A stretch of DNA of 42,918 nucleotides from JALZEG01 sp046263255 (GCA_046263255.1 JBHELD010000056.1:1-42918), one strand, 5' to 3'. Counted from the stretch's first letter, positions 17,276 through 25,597 are shown. Translations and numbers: made by a program. Notes: a model not told the origin generated them from the sequence alone.

Positions 17276-18418
17276 CTAGCGCCGGATCCGCACCTCGACG
17301 GTCGCGACGTCGGCCCCGCCGTTGCCGTCGGAGATCCGGTAGCTGAAACGGTCGTACCGCCCGGCGGTCCCGCTCCGGGGCCGGTACGCGACCGTGCCGG
17401 TGGCGGCGTCGACAGTAGCGGTCCCGTAATACGGCGCTCGGATGATCGCCCGCAGCCGCAGCGCATCGCCGTCGACGTCCCGGTCGCCGACGAGCACCGG
17501 CACCACCACCGTGCGGCGGGGCCGGGTCTCCGTCTGGTCCCGGTCGGCGACGGGAGCGTCGTTGCGCGGCTCGACGGTCACCCGAACGGTCGCCGTCGAC
17601 TGAAGCTCGGCAACTCCGTACGTGAAGGAGTCGGTCCCGTTGAAATCGCGGTCGGGAGCGTAGACGACCTCGTCTCCGTCGATCCGGAGCGTGCCGTGCG
17701 CGGCATCGCCGACGTACGACAACCGTCCGGCGCCGCCGTCGTTCGCGAGGGGAGCGACCCGCAGGCTTGCGTCTTCTGCGACGGCGACGACATCGTCCCT
17801 CAGCGACGGCGCCGGGCCCGAGTCTCCCGGAGGAGGCTCGGCGACGACCGGCGGCGGCGCCTCGGGAAGCGCGCTGCCGTCGCCGGCCTGGACGCGCGTG
17901 CCGAAGATCTGGGCCCAGTAGGGCGTGCCGCTCCCCGCGACCGCGGCCCCCAGACCGATCACCTTGTAGGTCGGGTTCTCGATGTTGCGCCGGTGGCCGG
18001 CGGAATCGAGCCATCCCTGGAAGACGGCCTCCGGGCTCCTGTACCCGTACGCGATGTTCTCGCCGGCGCCGCTCGCGTAGCCGCAGTCGCGGATCCGCTG
18101 GTCCCACGTGCGCGCTAGCGGCGGCGCGGGATCGTCGTGCGACATGTAGCCGTAGCGCGCCATGTGCGCGGCCTTCCATCCCGCCGCATCGGTCAGCGAC
18201 GCAGACGGCTGCAGCGCCCCCAGCCCGAGCGAGGCGCGGTGGGCGTTCGTGAGCGCGACGACCTCCGCCTCCCAGGCAGGTCTCATCTCCGCCCAGGAGG
18301 CGTCGCGGTTGCACCCGGCGACGGCCGCCGCCGGTGAGACGGCGGAGGCGATGACGAGCGAGCCGATTGTGAGCAGAGCCGCGCGGCGGGCACGGCCCGA
18401 GCGAGTCGGGGGCGTCAA
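17276..18418 (-). CDS. Secreted CAP-domain protein with tandem Ig-like repeats
   Basis: Exported 380-aa protein. A signal peptide (to about residue 35, ending AAAVAGC) is followed by a CAP/SCP domain at residues 40-175 with the family signatures LTNAHRASLGLGAL, AAHMARYGYMSHDD and GENIAYGYRSPE plus WLDSAGHRRNI. Then comes a Pro-rich linker and two cadherin/VCBS-type Ig-like repeats (DDVVAVAEDASLRVAPLAND..., NDAPVADRDQTETRPRRTV...) that end near the C-terminus. CAP proteins are often extracellular and can be peptidase-like, but the exact activity is unknown. The TTG start at 18418 has AAGGA seven bases upstream. It is divergent from the amidotransferase gene. Confidence 0.9.
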   Translation of the reverse strand: MTPPTRSGRARRAALLTIGSLVIASAVSPAAAVAGCNRDASWAEMRPAWEAEVVALTNAHRASLGLGALQPSASLTDAAGWKAAHMARYGYMSHDDPAPPLARTWDQRIRDCGYASGAGENIAYGYRSPEAVFQGWLDSAGHRRNIENPTYKVIGLGAAVAGSGTPYWAQIFGTRVQAGDGSALPEAPPPVVAEPPPGDSGPAPSLRDDVVAVAEDASLRVAPLANDGGAGRLSYVGDAAHGTLRIDGDEVVYAPDRDFNGTDSFTYGVAELQSTATVRVTVEPRNDAPVADRDQTETRPRRTVVVPVLVGDRDVDGDALRLRAIIRAPYYGTATVDAATGTVAYRPRSGTAGRYDRFSYRISDGNGGADVATVEVRIRR

Positions 18419-18486
18419 CTGTCGGTCCTTTTGGGGGCGTCTGAGGCCGTATCGGCATCTGCGCCTCCCAACTGGAGATGCCCCCC

Positions 18487-18492
18487 TACTAT
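18487..18492 (+). promoter_or_regulatory. Candidate -10 for a leaderless amidotransferase mRNA
   Basis: TACTAT ends six bases before the ATG at 18499, so transcription would begin on or next to the A of the start codon. No Shine-Dalgarno sequence stands before that ATG. The -35 region is not convincing. Confidence 0.4.
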
Positions 18493-18498
18493 CGCCCG

Positions 18499-19266
18499 AT
18501 GCGTTCCGTCGTCGTGGTTCAGCACGAGCCGTCGGTCCCGCCGGGGTCGATCGCGGGCGTCCTCGCGGAAGAGGGCGTCCCGTACCGTGTCGTGGAGGCG
18601 TGGCACGCCGCGGAGTGGCCCGCCGGCGGCGAAGTAGGTGCCCTGATCGTGATGGGCGGCACGATGAACGTCGACGAGCTGGAGCGGTACCCGTTCCTGC
18701 GCGCGAGCAGGCGCTTGACGGCCGACGCTCTCGAACGCGGCACCCCCACGCTCGGCGTCTGCCTCGGATCGCAGATGATGGCCCGCGTCCTCGGAGGCGA
18801 CGTCTACCGCACGCGGCCCCGCAACGCCTTCTTCTCCTCCCTCGAGGTGCTGGCGCCCGACCCGGTCCTCGAGCCGTTTGCCGGCGGGACGCCGGTCCTG
18901 CAGTTCCACGAGGACACCTTCACGCTGCCGTCCGGCGCGACCGCGCTCGCACGCAGCGCGCGGTCGGGATTGCTGCAGGCTTTCCGCTACGGAGACAACG
19001 CGTACGCCGTCCAGTTCCACTTCGAGGTCGACGACGGGATCGTCGGTCGGTGGTGCGACAACATCGGCGGCGACGCGCTCGATCGGGAGTGGGCCACGTC
19101 ACGGAAGGGCCTGCTCGCAGAGGGCTCGCGGCTCCTCGCCGCGCAGCACGCTGCGGGCCGCGCGCTCGTGCGAAGGTTCCTCGACGCCGCCGGCGGACGC
19201 GCAGCGGCCGGACCCGAAGGTCCGGCCGCAGGAGAGATGAGTGAGCTTGAGACCGGATCTACTTGA
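18499..19266 (+). CDS. Class I glutamine amidotransferase-like protein
   Basis: A 255-aa protein with the class I GATase fold: Cys nucleophile in TLGVCLGSQMMARVLGG, His and Glu in AVQFHFEVDDG, and early strands MRSVVVVQHEPSVPPGS and ALIVMGGTMNVDE. This stand-alone type (GuaA N-domain-like, sometimes YfeJ-like) hydrolyses glutamine or a gamma-glutamyl compound; the acceptor is unknown. The ATG at 18499 is chosen because a -10-like TACTAT six bases upstream points to leaderless expression. An ATG at 18478 adds seven residues. Near the 3' end the coding DNA contains a perfect 11-bp hairpin (19204-19229), so the C-terminal 20 residues (AAAGPEGPAAGEMSELETGST) may be a poorly conserved tail. Confidence 0.88.
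   Translation: MRSVVVVQHEPSVPPGSIAGVLAEEGVPYRVVEAWHAAEWPAGGEVGALIVMGGTMNVDELERYPFLRASRRLTADALERGTPTLGVCLGSQMMARVLGGDVYRTRPRNAFFSSLEVLAPDPVLEPFAGGTPVLQFHEDTFTLPSGATALARSARSGLLQAFRYGDNAYAVQFHFEVDDGIVGRWCDNIGGDALDREWATSRKGLLAEGSRLLAAQHAAGRALVRRFLDAAGGRAAAGPEGPAAGEMSELETGST
19204..19229. repeat. Perfect 11-bp hairpin with CGAA loop inside a gene end
   Basis: GCGGCCGGACC at 19204-19214 and GGTCCGGCCGC at 19219-19229 are exact inverse complements around CGAA. It lies inside the last codons of the amidotransferase gene. No T-run follows, so a terminator is possible but not typical. Confidence 0.6.
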
Positions 19267-19756
19267 CGCCGGCTCCCGCGGAGTACGTGAACGCTGCGTT
19301 CTGGCCCGTCTTCATGCACACGATCGCCTTCGTCATGTCGGCGGGAACGACGCCGGACTCGCCCTCGTTGTCCCGCTCCTCGAACCCCATGTTGGCGGGG
19401 GCGTAGGCGGGGTCGGTCGCCTGCTCGACCGAACCGAACTCGGTGTAGAAGGTGATGTCGATGTCGACCGCGCTGCCGGGCGTGAGGCGGAACTTCTTCC
19501 CCCAGGTTGCGGGGTCGACGTCGAAGTGGAACCCGACGACGCCGTTCACCTGCTCCTGCGAGACGATGGCGATCCGGCGGTGGACGCCCGAGTAGCACCC
19601 GTTCGGGTTGCTGGTCGCGTCCGAAGGCGGCGCCTGCATCGCGATCGTCCCCGACACGTCCTGCCGGACGCCCTTCTTCTTCCCGGCGACGGCCGCGCCG
19701 GAGAGCGCCGTCGAAGCGACGAGACCCAGCGCTACGAGCGTTGTGAGCTTCTTCAC
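19259..19756 (-). CDS. Secreted protein of unknown function
   Basis: A 165-aa protein with a signal peptide (VKKLTTLVALGLVASTALSGAAVAGKKK) and a mature part rich in beta-type patterns. Recognisable landmarks are NGCYSGVHRRIAIVSQEQ, GVVGFHFDVDPATWGKKF and VPADMTKAIVCMKTGQNAAFTY, with two cysteines that may pair. I cannot name a family. The GTG at 19756 is chosen because a polypurine AGGGGG sits upstream and it gives a textbook signal peptide. Longer frames upstream are not supported. It is convergent with the amidotransferase gene, overlapping by 8 bp. Confidence 0.75.
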   Translation of the reverse strand: MKKLTTLVALGLVASTALSGAAVAGKKKGVRQDVSGTIAMQAPPSDATSNPNGCYSGVHRRIAIVSQEQVNGVVGFHFDVDPATWGKKFRLTPGSAVDIDITFYTEFGSVEQATDPAYAPANMGFEERDNEGESGVVPADMTKAIVCMKTGQNAAFTYSAGAGVK

Positions 19757-19872
19757 GATCAAACCCCCTGTCGGATGTTCGTTGGAGCCGCGAGTTCGCC
19801 GCCCGCAGATCCGCTCCTGCTCGCTCGTTCGAATCTCGCAGGAGATCGCCGTCTCGGAAGGACGCTTCGTCC

Positions 19873-20130
19873 TTAAACGACCGGTTCGTCCTCCGACTCG
19901 CTCTCCGGCTCGTCGACGCTCCACTTCAGCTGGAACTCGACCTCTTCCTCGTCGTCGCCGCGTTCGTGCTCGACGCTGAGCTCCGCGCTCACCGGAACGT
20001 GGATGCGCTCGCCGGCGACCTGGATGCGAAACGGCGACCCCCTCTCGAGCGCGTCCGCCAGCCGGCGCAGCTTCGCCACCATCTCCGCCGTCGAGTACCC
20101 GCGTTCTACGTCTCGTTGTCCCTTCGCCAC
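19873..20130 (-). CDS. Amphi-Trp domain-containing protein
   Basis: A small acidic protein (85 aa) with the amphi-Trp arrangement: helix YSTAEMVAKLRRLADALERG, then strands around FRIQVAGERIHVPV and SVEHERG, ending EVEFQLKWS before an acidic tail. The domain is common in archaea and bacteria and its function is unknown. The GTG at 20130 has GAGGAGG six bases upstream, so this is the start. Upstream in-frame sequence belongs to the neighbouring broken gene. It seems to be a stand-alone gene after the CDP-alcohol transferase remnant. Confidence 0.8.
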   Translation of the reverse strand: MAKGQRDVERGYSTAEMVAKLRRLADALERGSPFRIQVAGERIHVPVSAELSVEHERGDDEEEVEFQLKWSVDEPESESEDEPVV

Positions 20131-20170
20131 CGCGTCCTCCTCGGTCGACGGGCTCGGCTCCACGCCCCCA

Positions 20171-20776
20171 CTACCCGGAACAACCCCACGCCGAACCCGA
20201 TCGCGTAGACGACGAGCAGAGGCGCGCCCGGACGCGCCCCCACAGAGGCCGCGGCCCGCGGCCCGCGAGCGCCCCACGAGGGCAATCGCGAGGAACCGGG
20301 AGCCGCGCGCGAGCGCGCAGAGCAAGACGAGCTCGCCGGCGCCCACGCCGGCCGGCGCGGGCTGGCACGAGAAGACCTTTATCCCGGCGAGCGGCTGCGA
20401 CAGCAACGCCGCCGCGCCGTCCGCGTGCAGGCGCTGCCCCGCGACGATCGTCATCTGCTCGGTCACGAGCGGAGCGTGCGAGAACGGCGCGGCCGGTCTC
20501 CGTCGCCCCTGCGGCGCAACCCGCTCCGTTCCGCCGCGCCACGGCGCCGTCGAGAGCGTTGAGGGCGAGCCGGACGAGACCGAGCGGAGGCACGAGGAGC
20601 CACCACAGCGGCTCCGCAAGCACGCCGCCCGCCGTCAGCGCAGCCCCCGCGGCCGCGCTCACGCCGACGGATGCCGCGGTGAGCGTGGCCGGGGAGACGC
20701 GCCGCTCGACGAGCAGGTCCTCGATCCGTCGCAGACGGCGGAGGAACCAGGGCTTGATCGAGCAGAGGCCGTTCAT
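20171..20776 (-). pseudogene. CDP-alcohol phosphatidyltransferase, reading frame apparently broken
   Basis: The first 85 or so residues look right for a CDP-alcohol phosphatidyltransferase: MNGLCSIKPWFLRRLRRIEDLL, membrane segments AAAGAALTAGGVL and WWLLVPPLGLV, and the motif start ALNALDGAVARR (D-G-x2-A-R). The rest of the signature (G-x3-D-x3-D) is missing, and downstream the same frame is Arg/Ala-rich without membrane segments. Hydrophobic stretches reappear in the other two frames (LVLLCALARGSRFLAIALV near 20300; LLVVYAIGFGVGLF near 20200), as if frameshifts occurred. A real frameshift, an assembly error or a diverged gene are all possible. The start ATG overlaps the previous gene as ATGA. 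Confidence 0.5.
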
Positions 20777-20922
20777 CCCCACTGCGCCCCCGAGAAGGCG
20801 AACAGGAAAAGGACGACGACTACTGCGACGTAGAGAAGGACGAGGCCTCCGAAGACGGCCAGGACGAGGACGATCCCTCTCGAGATCCCCCTGCCGGTGT
20901 CGCTCAGGTCCTGGTTGGTCAC
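20773..20922 (-). CDS. Small single-pass membrane protein, 49 aa
   Basis: The translation is a short polar head (TNQDLSDTGRGIS) followed by one long hydrophobic helix (RGIVLVLAVFGGLVLLYVAVVVVLFLFAF). The GTG at 20922 has GAAGGAG upstream at a proper distance; the longer form starting at 20958 lacks such a site. Its stop overlaps the next gene (CDP-alcohol transferase) by ATGA, suggesting coupling. Function unknown. Confidence 0.6.
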   Translation of the reverse strand: MTNQDLSDTGRGISRGIVLVLAVFGGLVLLYVAVVVVLFLFAFSGAQWG

Positions 20923-20997
20923 AACCGCTCCTTCCTTCGACGGAACCAACGGGTTCATCGTCGGGAAGGAAAGGGCGGCGCGACAGACGAGGAACTA

Positions 20998-21029
20998 CCC
21001 GAATGGGTCCCGGAAAGGCCCAATTCGGG
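20998..21029 (-). terminator. Hairpin downstream of the response regulator gene
   Basis: CCCGAATGGG (20998-21007) faces CCCAATTCGGG (21019-21029) with one bulged base and an 11-nt loop. It lies 24 bp past the response regulator stop on the same strand. No T-run follows, so it may be a Rho-type or processing hairpin rather than a strong intrinsic terminator. Confidence 0.45.
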
Positions 21030-21052
21030 AGTGGGCACTTGCGGAAGATGCG

Positions 21053-21703
21053 CTACTCGGGGGCCTGGTCGAGCCCGCGCTGGAGCGCGTACCGCATGAG
21101 CTCGTAGCGCTTGCGGAGCTGGAGCTTCGTCAGGATGTTCTGGACGTGGTTCTGCACGGTCTTGGTCGAGATGAAGAGCTTCTCGCCGATCTCCCGGTAC
21201 GTGTAGCCCTTGGCGACGTACTTCAGCACCTCGTTCTCGCGCGCCGTCAGCTCCGGCTCACCCGTGTCCTTCTTTGCGATGCGGCGGAACTCGTCGAGCA
21301 CCAGCCCCGCCAGCGAGGGAGTGAAGACCGGCTCGCCGTCCCGGACCCGGGCGACCGCGTCGACGAGCTCGTCGGACGTCGCGCTCTTGAGCACGTATCC
21401 GGCGGCGCCGGCCTTGACCGCTTCGAGCACGTCCTTCTCCTCCGCCGAGGCCGACAGCACGAGGACCTTCACGTGCGGCGACTCGTCGACGATCCGTCGC
21501 GTCGCCTCGACGCCGGAGACGTGCGGCAGCTGCAGGTCCATCAGGACCACGTCGGGCATGACCTCGCGTGCGAGCGCGATCGCCTCGCGCCCGTCGGACG
21601 CCTCGCCCACGACGGAGTGACCGGCCGTCTCGAGATCGGCATGCACCCCGTCGCGCCAGACGGGGTGGTCGTCGACGACGAGGACCTTGACGGCGTCGCT
21701 CAT
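21053..21703 (-). CDS. LuxR/NarL-family response regulator
   Basis: A 216-aa two-component regulator. The receiver has the acidic pocket VLVVDDHP (Asp11/Asp12), the phosphoacceptor Asp56 in VVLMDLQLPHVSG, Thr/Ser-type LVLSASAEE and Lys in GYVLKSATSDEL. The C-terminal LuxR HTH is LTARENEVLKYVAKGYTYREIGEKLFISTKTVQNHVQNILTKL, split in the usual way. The start ATG at 21703 overlaps the histidine kinase stop as ATGA. In this family phosphorylated regulators bind palindromic sites; a dyad at 22996-23023 upstream of the kinase gene is a candidate for autoregulation. Confidence 0.95.
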   Translation of the reverse strand: MSDAVKVLVVDDHPVWRDGVHADLETAGHSVVGEASDGREAIALAREVMPDVVLMDLQLPHVSGVEATRRIVDESPHVKVLVLSASAEEKDVLEAVKAGAAGYVLKSATSDELVDAVARVRDGEPVFTPSLAGLVLDEFRRIAKKDTGEPELTARENEVLKYVAKGYTYREIGEKLFISTKTVQNHVQNILTKLQLRKRYELMRYALQRGLDQAPE

Positions 21704-22938
21704 CCACGGCCGCGGACCGGCACCGCTAGCTCCACCTCCGTTCCCTGCCCGGCGACGCTCGTCACCGTCATCGACCCGCCGAGATCCTCCACGCGCCCCT
21801 TCATGCTCTTCAACATCCCGGCCTTCCCGTCCGCCCGCAGAGCCTCCTCGTCGAAGACGAAACCTATGCCGTCGTCGCGGACCGACACGAGGAGCCTTCC
21901 CCCCTCCTCCTCCGCGAACACGGTCGCGCGCGTCGCATGCGCGTGCTCGACGACGTTCGCGAGCGCCTGTCGCACCGCGGCGGCGACCTCGGTTGCGACG
22001 CCCGCGTCCACCCATAGCGGACCGACGCAGCTCACCGACACCTGCACGTCGGCCACGGCGTGCGCGAGCGCCTCGAGCTCGCCCCGCAACGACGTCGTTC
22101 CCCGCGGCGCCTCCTCGGGCTCACGCAGGATGAGGCTTCGCAATCCCGCCTCCTCCTTCTCCGCGAGCTCTCCCAGGCGGGCCACCTCTCCGGGCGGCAC
22201 CGCGTCGAGCCTTGCCAGCTCCCGCCCCCTCTTGTGGATCAGCGCCAGGACCTGGAGGACCGAGTCGTGGATCTCGCGGGCGAGCGACTCCCGCTCCGCC
22301 AGGCGCGCGGCGCGCTCGCGCTCCCGCACGAGCTCGTCCGTCGCCTCCTCCAACGCCTGCGCCGAGCGCACGAGCAGATCCGACACGAACCCGACGGCGC
22401 CTCCTGCGACCAGGTAGTTGATGATCCCGCTGACGAGGTCGCGCACGTCGCCGTCGGAGAGCTCGTCGAGGGGGACGCCGTTCAGCGGCCGCGTCAGCAC
22501 CAGGAGGGTCCCGAGCGCGGCCCCCACGGCGAGACCGGCCTTAGGGCCACGGCGAACCCCCCACGCGAGGGCCGCGGTGATGGGATAGCCGGTGGCGAAG
22601 AACGGCCGTCCGCCGACGACCTCGCCCTCGAAGACGACGAAGGCCGACACGACGATCAGGGATCCGCAGAGGACGAGATCGCCCCACAGGGTCGCCCGGT
22701 CCCAGCGCCGCGACGACACCGTCACCCACACCGTCCAGGCGCCGGCGAGCCCGATCGAAGCCCACGCCAGACCCTCGTTGCGGAAGTCGCCGGATTCCAC
22801 CAGCGCCACGAACGACATCCACCCGAGCCACACCCACCGGAACACGAGGACCCCTCGGATCAGCGTGCGGCGCGAGCGCTCCGGCGCGCTCTGCCGGGAT
22901 CGCTTCGGAGCCGCTGCTCGGGGGGCGGTTGCCGACAT
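21700..22938 (-). CDS. Histidine kinase of the DesK/NarX type
   Basis: A 412-aa sensor kinase with an N-terminal membrane part (hydrophobic segments within residues 28-150 and a further one about 170-187), then HisKA_3: SLAREIHDSVLQVLALIHKRG with phospho-acceptor His224. The HATPase domain at the C-terminus has the N box RQALANVVEHAHA, the G1 box VRDDGIGFVFD and GMLKSMKGRVEDLGG. No periplasmic sensor domain is obvious, so it may sense membrane or intramembrane signals. It is coupled to the downstream LuxR regulator by a 4-bp overlap. It is divergent from the acyltransferase gene. Confidence 0.93.
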   Translation of the reverse strand: MSATAPRAAAPKRSRQSAPERSRRTLIRGVLVFRWVWLGWMSFVALVESGDFRNEGLAWASIGLAGAWTVWVTVSSRRWDRATLWGDLVLCGSLIVVSAFVVFEGEVVGGRPFFATGYPITAALAWGVRRGPKAGLAVGAALGTLLVLTRPLNGVPLDELSDGDVRDLVSGIINYLVAGGAVGFVSDLLVRSAQALEEATDELVRERERAARLAERESLAREIHDSVLQVLALIHKRGRELARLDAVPPGEVARLGELAEKEEAGLRSLILREPEEAPRGTTSLRGELEALAHAVADVQVSVSCVGPLWVDAGVATEVAAAVRQALANVVEHAHATRATVFAEEEGGRLLVSVRDDGIGFVFDEEALRADGKAGMLKSMKGRVEDLGGSMTVTSVAGQGTEVELAVPVRGRG

Positions 22939-22995
22939 GCGGGCCAGGGTTACACAAGGGTGGGTGCGTCGTGAGGATCACCGGAGGGAGTGCCG

Positions 22996-23023
22996 GAAGT
23001 ACCCAGAGAGCTCTCGGTACTTC
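22996..23023. promoter_or_regulatory. Dyad in the divergent kinase/acyltransferase promoter region
   Basis: GAAGTACC (22996-23003) and GGTACTTC (23016-23023) are exact inverse complements around CAGAGAGCTCTC, which itself holds the palindrome GAGAGCTCTC. The position between two divergent genes suggests an operator, possibly for the adjacent LuxR-type regulator. Confidence 0.45.
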
Positions 23024-23113
23024 TGCCGCCGGAATGAGGCGAATGCCGTCTACCGCCGCAGCGGCGCGGCTCGGATCATGGACTCGGTAGCCCCGACAAC
23101 TGGAGCCGCAGAC

Positions 23114-24427
23114 ATGCGCGCACCCTCGAACGCACCGACGCTTGCCGAGCTCGCCGCCGCCACCCCGCCGACGCGCGACCGCTACGTCGACTTCCTCCGG
23201 GCGTTCAGCATCGCCGTCGTCGTGCTGGGGCACTGGTTGGTCGCGATCGTCTACCTCGAGCGCGGCGAGCTGAGCGGAGCGAGCGCGCTCGACCAGATAC
23301 CCGCGGCTCGCATCCTCACCTGGGTCCTCCAGGTGATGCCGCTGTTCTTCTTCGTCGGGGGGTTCTCGAACCTGACCTCGTGGCGCGCGACCGGGCGCGA
23401 GGGCGGCGACTACTTCGCCTTCGTGAGCGGCCGGGTCGATCGGCTGATGAGGCCGTGCGCCGCGTTCATCGGGATCTGGGTCGCCCTGGCGGTCGCGTTG
23501 CACCTCGCCGCGCCGTCGCTTGCCGGACAGCTCCGGCCCGCCCTCGCGATCATCGCCAAGCCTCTGTGGTTCGTCGCGGTCTACCTGATCGTGATCGCGC
23601 TCGCGCCGGCGATGCTCCGGCTACACGACCGCTTCGGACTCGGCGTGCCGGTCGCGATGGCCGCCGCCGCAGCGACGGTCGACTTCCTGCGGCTCGCGCT
23701 GGACGTTCCCCTGATCGGGTACCTGAACTTCGCCTTCGTATGGCTGTTCGCGCACCAGCTCGGGTTCTTCTACTGCGACGGGCGGTTCGGCACCGTCCCG
23801 GCGCGCCGGCTGGCCGTCTTCGCCGCCGCCGGACTGCTCGCGCTCGTTACGCTCACGCAGCTCGGCCCCTACTCGACGAGCATGGTCGGCGTCGACGACG
23901 GCCGCGTCTCGAACAACGACCCGCCCAGCGTCTGCATCGTCGCGCACGGCATGTGGCTGATCTCGGCCGCGATGCTCGCCCGGCGACCGGTGACGAGGTG
24001 GCTGCAGGGCGCCGCGGCATGGCGAGCGGTGATCGCCGCGAACGCGTCGATCATGACGGTCTTCCTCTGGCATCTCACGGCTCTGCTCGCGGGAGTCCTT
24101 GTCCTGTACCCGCTCGGGTTCCCGCAGCCGGACGGCGGCACGGCCGAATGGTGGCTGCTGCGGCCGGTGTGGCTCGCGCTCATCGCGGTCCTGCTCGTCC
24201 CCTTCGTCGTGGCGTTCGGGCGGTTCGAGCGGGGGCGGACGCCGCGGCGCAGCGCGGCGCGCGGCTCTGTCCTCCGAGCTGCCGCCGGGATCGGCGTGCT
24301 GACCGGCGGCATGGCGGGCTTCGCCACCGCGGGGTTCGGCAACGTCGCCGCAGCGGGCGGAGCGCTAACGAACGCCGCCTTCGTCGGAACGGGGATCCTG
24401 CTGCTCGGCGGGACGCGGCAGCGCTGA
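23114..24427 (+). CDS. Acyltransferase-3 family membrane protein
   Basis: A multi-pass integral membrane acyltransferase (437 aa), the type that acylates sugars or lipids outside or on the membrane. It starts with the family pattern RDRYVDFLRAFSIAVVVLGHWLVA (catalytic His in the early motif, with R-x10-H order), then FFFVGGFSNL and about ten hydrophobic segments. C-terminal residues become Arg-rich cytoplasmic and end with two further helices. The ATG at 23114 has GGAG nearby; an ATG at 23078 adds 12 residues with no clear site. The acceptor is unknown and no sugar gene cluster is adjacent. Confidence 0.88.
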   Translation: MRAPSNAPTLAELAAATPPTRDRYVDFLRAFSIAVVVLGHWLVAIVYLERGELSGASALDQIPAARILTWVLQVMPLFFFVGGFSNLTSWRATGREGGDYFAFVSGRVDRLMRPCAAFIGIWVALAVALHLAAPSLAGQLRPALAIIAKPLWFVAVYLIVIALAPAMLRLHDRFGLGVPVAMAAAAATVDFLRLALDVPLIGYLNFAFVWLFAHQLGFFYCDGRFGTVPARRLAVFAAAGLLALVTLTQLGPYSTSMVGVDDGRVSNNDPPSVCIVAHGMWLISAAMLARRPVTRWLQGAAAWRAVIAANASIMTVFLWHLTALLAGVLVLYPLGFPQPDGGTAEWWLLRPVWLALIAVLLVPFVVAFGRFERGRTPRRSAARGSVLRAAAGIGVLTGGMAGFATAGFGNVAAAGGALTNAAFVGTGILLLGGTRQR

Positions 24428-24478
24428 GGCCGCTTGCGGCCACAGGAACCCTCGCGTTTCGGGCGTATCTTTCCTTTC

Positions 24479-25564
24479 ATGGGCGTGCGCGAGCTGGGGG
24501 TCGCTGTTCTGGCGGTGTGCTGCCTCGCCGGACCCTCTGCGGCCGGGAGATCGGCCGACGACGCCGCCGACATCTCGTTCGTGGGGGTGTTTGCCGTGGG
24601 CGGCCCCATCCAGGGGGCCGCGCTGGAAAACGGGTTCCTCTACGTCGCGACCCCGTACTCGCTGTCGATCTACGACGTGAGTGAGCCCGTGACGCCGGAG
24701 CTGCTGGCAACCCGGCCGTCGCGACGGTTCGTCCACGGCGAGCTCATCTCGACCGGCGGCGACCTCCTCCTGCTCAACGGCGGACTCGTGTTCGGGGGGC
24801 TCGACGTGTGGAACGTCGAGGACAAGTCGAACCCGGTCCTGGCGGGCACGGTCGACGGGATGCCCGACGAGCACTTCTCCTGTCTTCTGCAGTGCCGGTG
24901 GGCCTACGGGTCCGAGGGGACGATCGTCGACCTGCGCGTCCCCCAGGAGCCGGAAGTGCACCACCTGAACTGGAAGGTCCTCGCCGGCGTCCGCGACAGG
25001 CACGTGCACCGGCTCGACGAGTACCGGCCGGGATTCATGGCGACGGGGCCGCGCCGGGCTGCACCGAAGATCCTCGACGTCCGCCGTCCGCTGCAGCCGC
25101 GCGTGGTCGCGACGACCCGCGTCCCTGCGTCCTCGCCGAGCATGTTCCTCTACACCGCCTGGCTTCGCGGGGGCGAAGACCGGTTCGTGATCGCGTCGGC
25201 CGAGAACGGGGGCTGCAACGACGAGCACCAGGGGGCGCTGATCACGTTCGACACCGAGGGCTGGCCCGACGATCGGAGATTCGAGGTCGCCGGCAGGTAC
25301 CGGTACGAGGGGCGCACCGACGACGACACGTGCCTCGCGTATTACTTCTCGCCGCACCCGCGCTTCGACGACGGGGGCCTGGTGCTGTTGCCGAACGGGT
25401 TCGAGGGGACGCGGATAATCGAGGTGCGGCGGGACGGGACGATGGAGGAGCTCGACTCTTTCGTGCTGCCGACGTCGGACGTCTGGCACGCGTTCTGGGC
25501 CGACGAGGAGATCTTCTACGCGCTGAACGCGACCGGCGAGGTTTACATCCTCCGCTACGAGTAG
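24479..25564 (+). CDS. Exported LVIVD-repeat-like beta-propeller protein
   Basis: A 361-aa protein with a signal peptide (MGVRELGVAVLAVCCLAGPSAAG) and repeated strands containing LYVATPYSLSIYDVSEPVTPELL, LDVWNVEDKSNPVLAGTV and IIEVRRDGTMEELDSF. These are typical of LVIVD propeller repeats in surface proteins of unknown role. Cysteines in FSCLLQCRW, GGCNDEH and DTCLAYY may form disulfides. A TATCTT hexamer ends seven bases before the ATG and no Shine-Dalgarno site is present, so the mRNA may be leaderless. It is the last chromosomal-type gene before tRNA-Arg. Confidence 0.82.
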   Translation: MGVRELGVAVLAVCCLAGPSAAGRSADDAADISFVGVFAVGGPIQGAALENGFLYVATPYSLSIYDVSEPVTPELLATRPSRRFVHGELISTGGDLLLLNGGLVFGGLDVWNVEDKSNPVLAGTVDGMPDEHFSCLLQCRWAYGSEGTIVDLRVPQEPEVHHLNWKVLAGVRDRHVHRLDEYRPGFMATGPRRAAPKILDVRRPLQPRVVATTRVPASSPSMFLYTAWLRGGEDRFVIASAENGGCNDEHQGALITFDTEGWPDDRRFEVAGRYRYEGRTDDDTCLAYYFSPHPRFDDGGLVLLPNGFEGTRIIEVRRDGTMEELDSFVLPTSDVWHAFWADEEIFYALNATGEVYILRYE

Positions 25565-25597
25565 GCCTCTAGACTGAGGAAGTGGCGACAGTCACGT

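Noticed and set aside
15424..17346. 640-codon plus-strand frame across the L,D-transpeptidase and CPBP genes
   Set aside because: It is a frame shadow: Arg-rich, no domain, and two well-supported genes cover the region.
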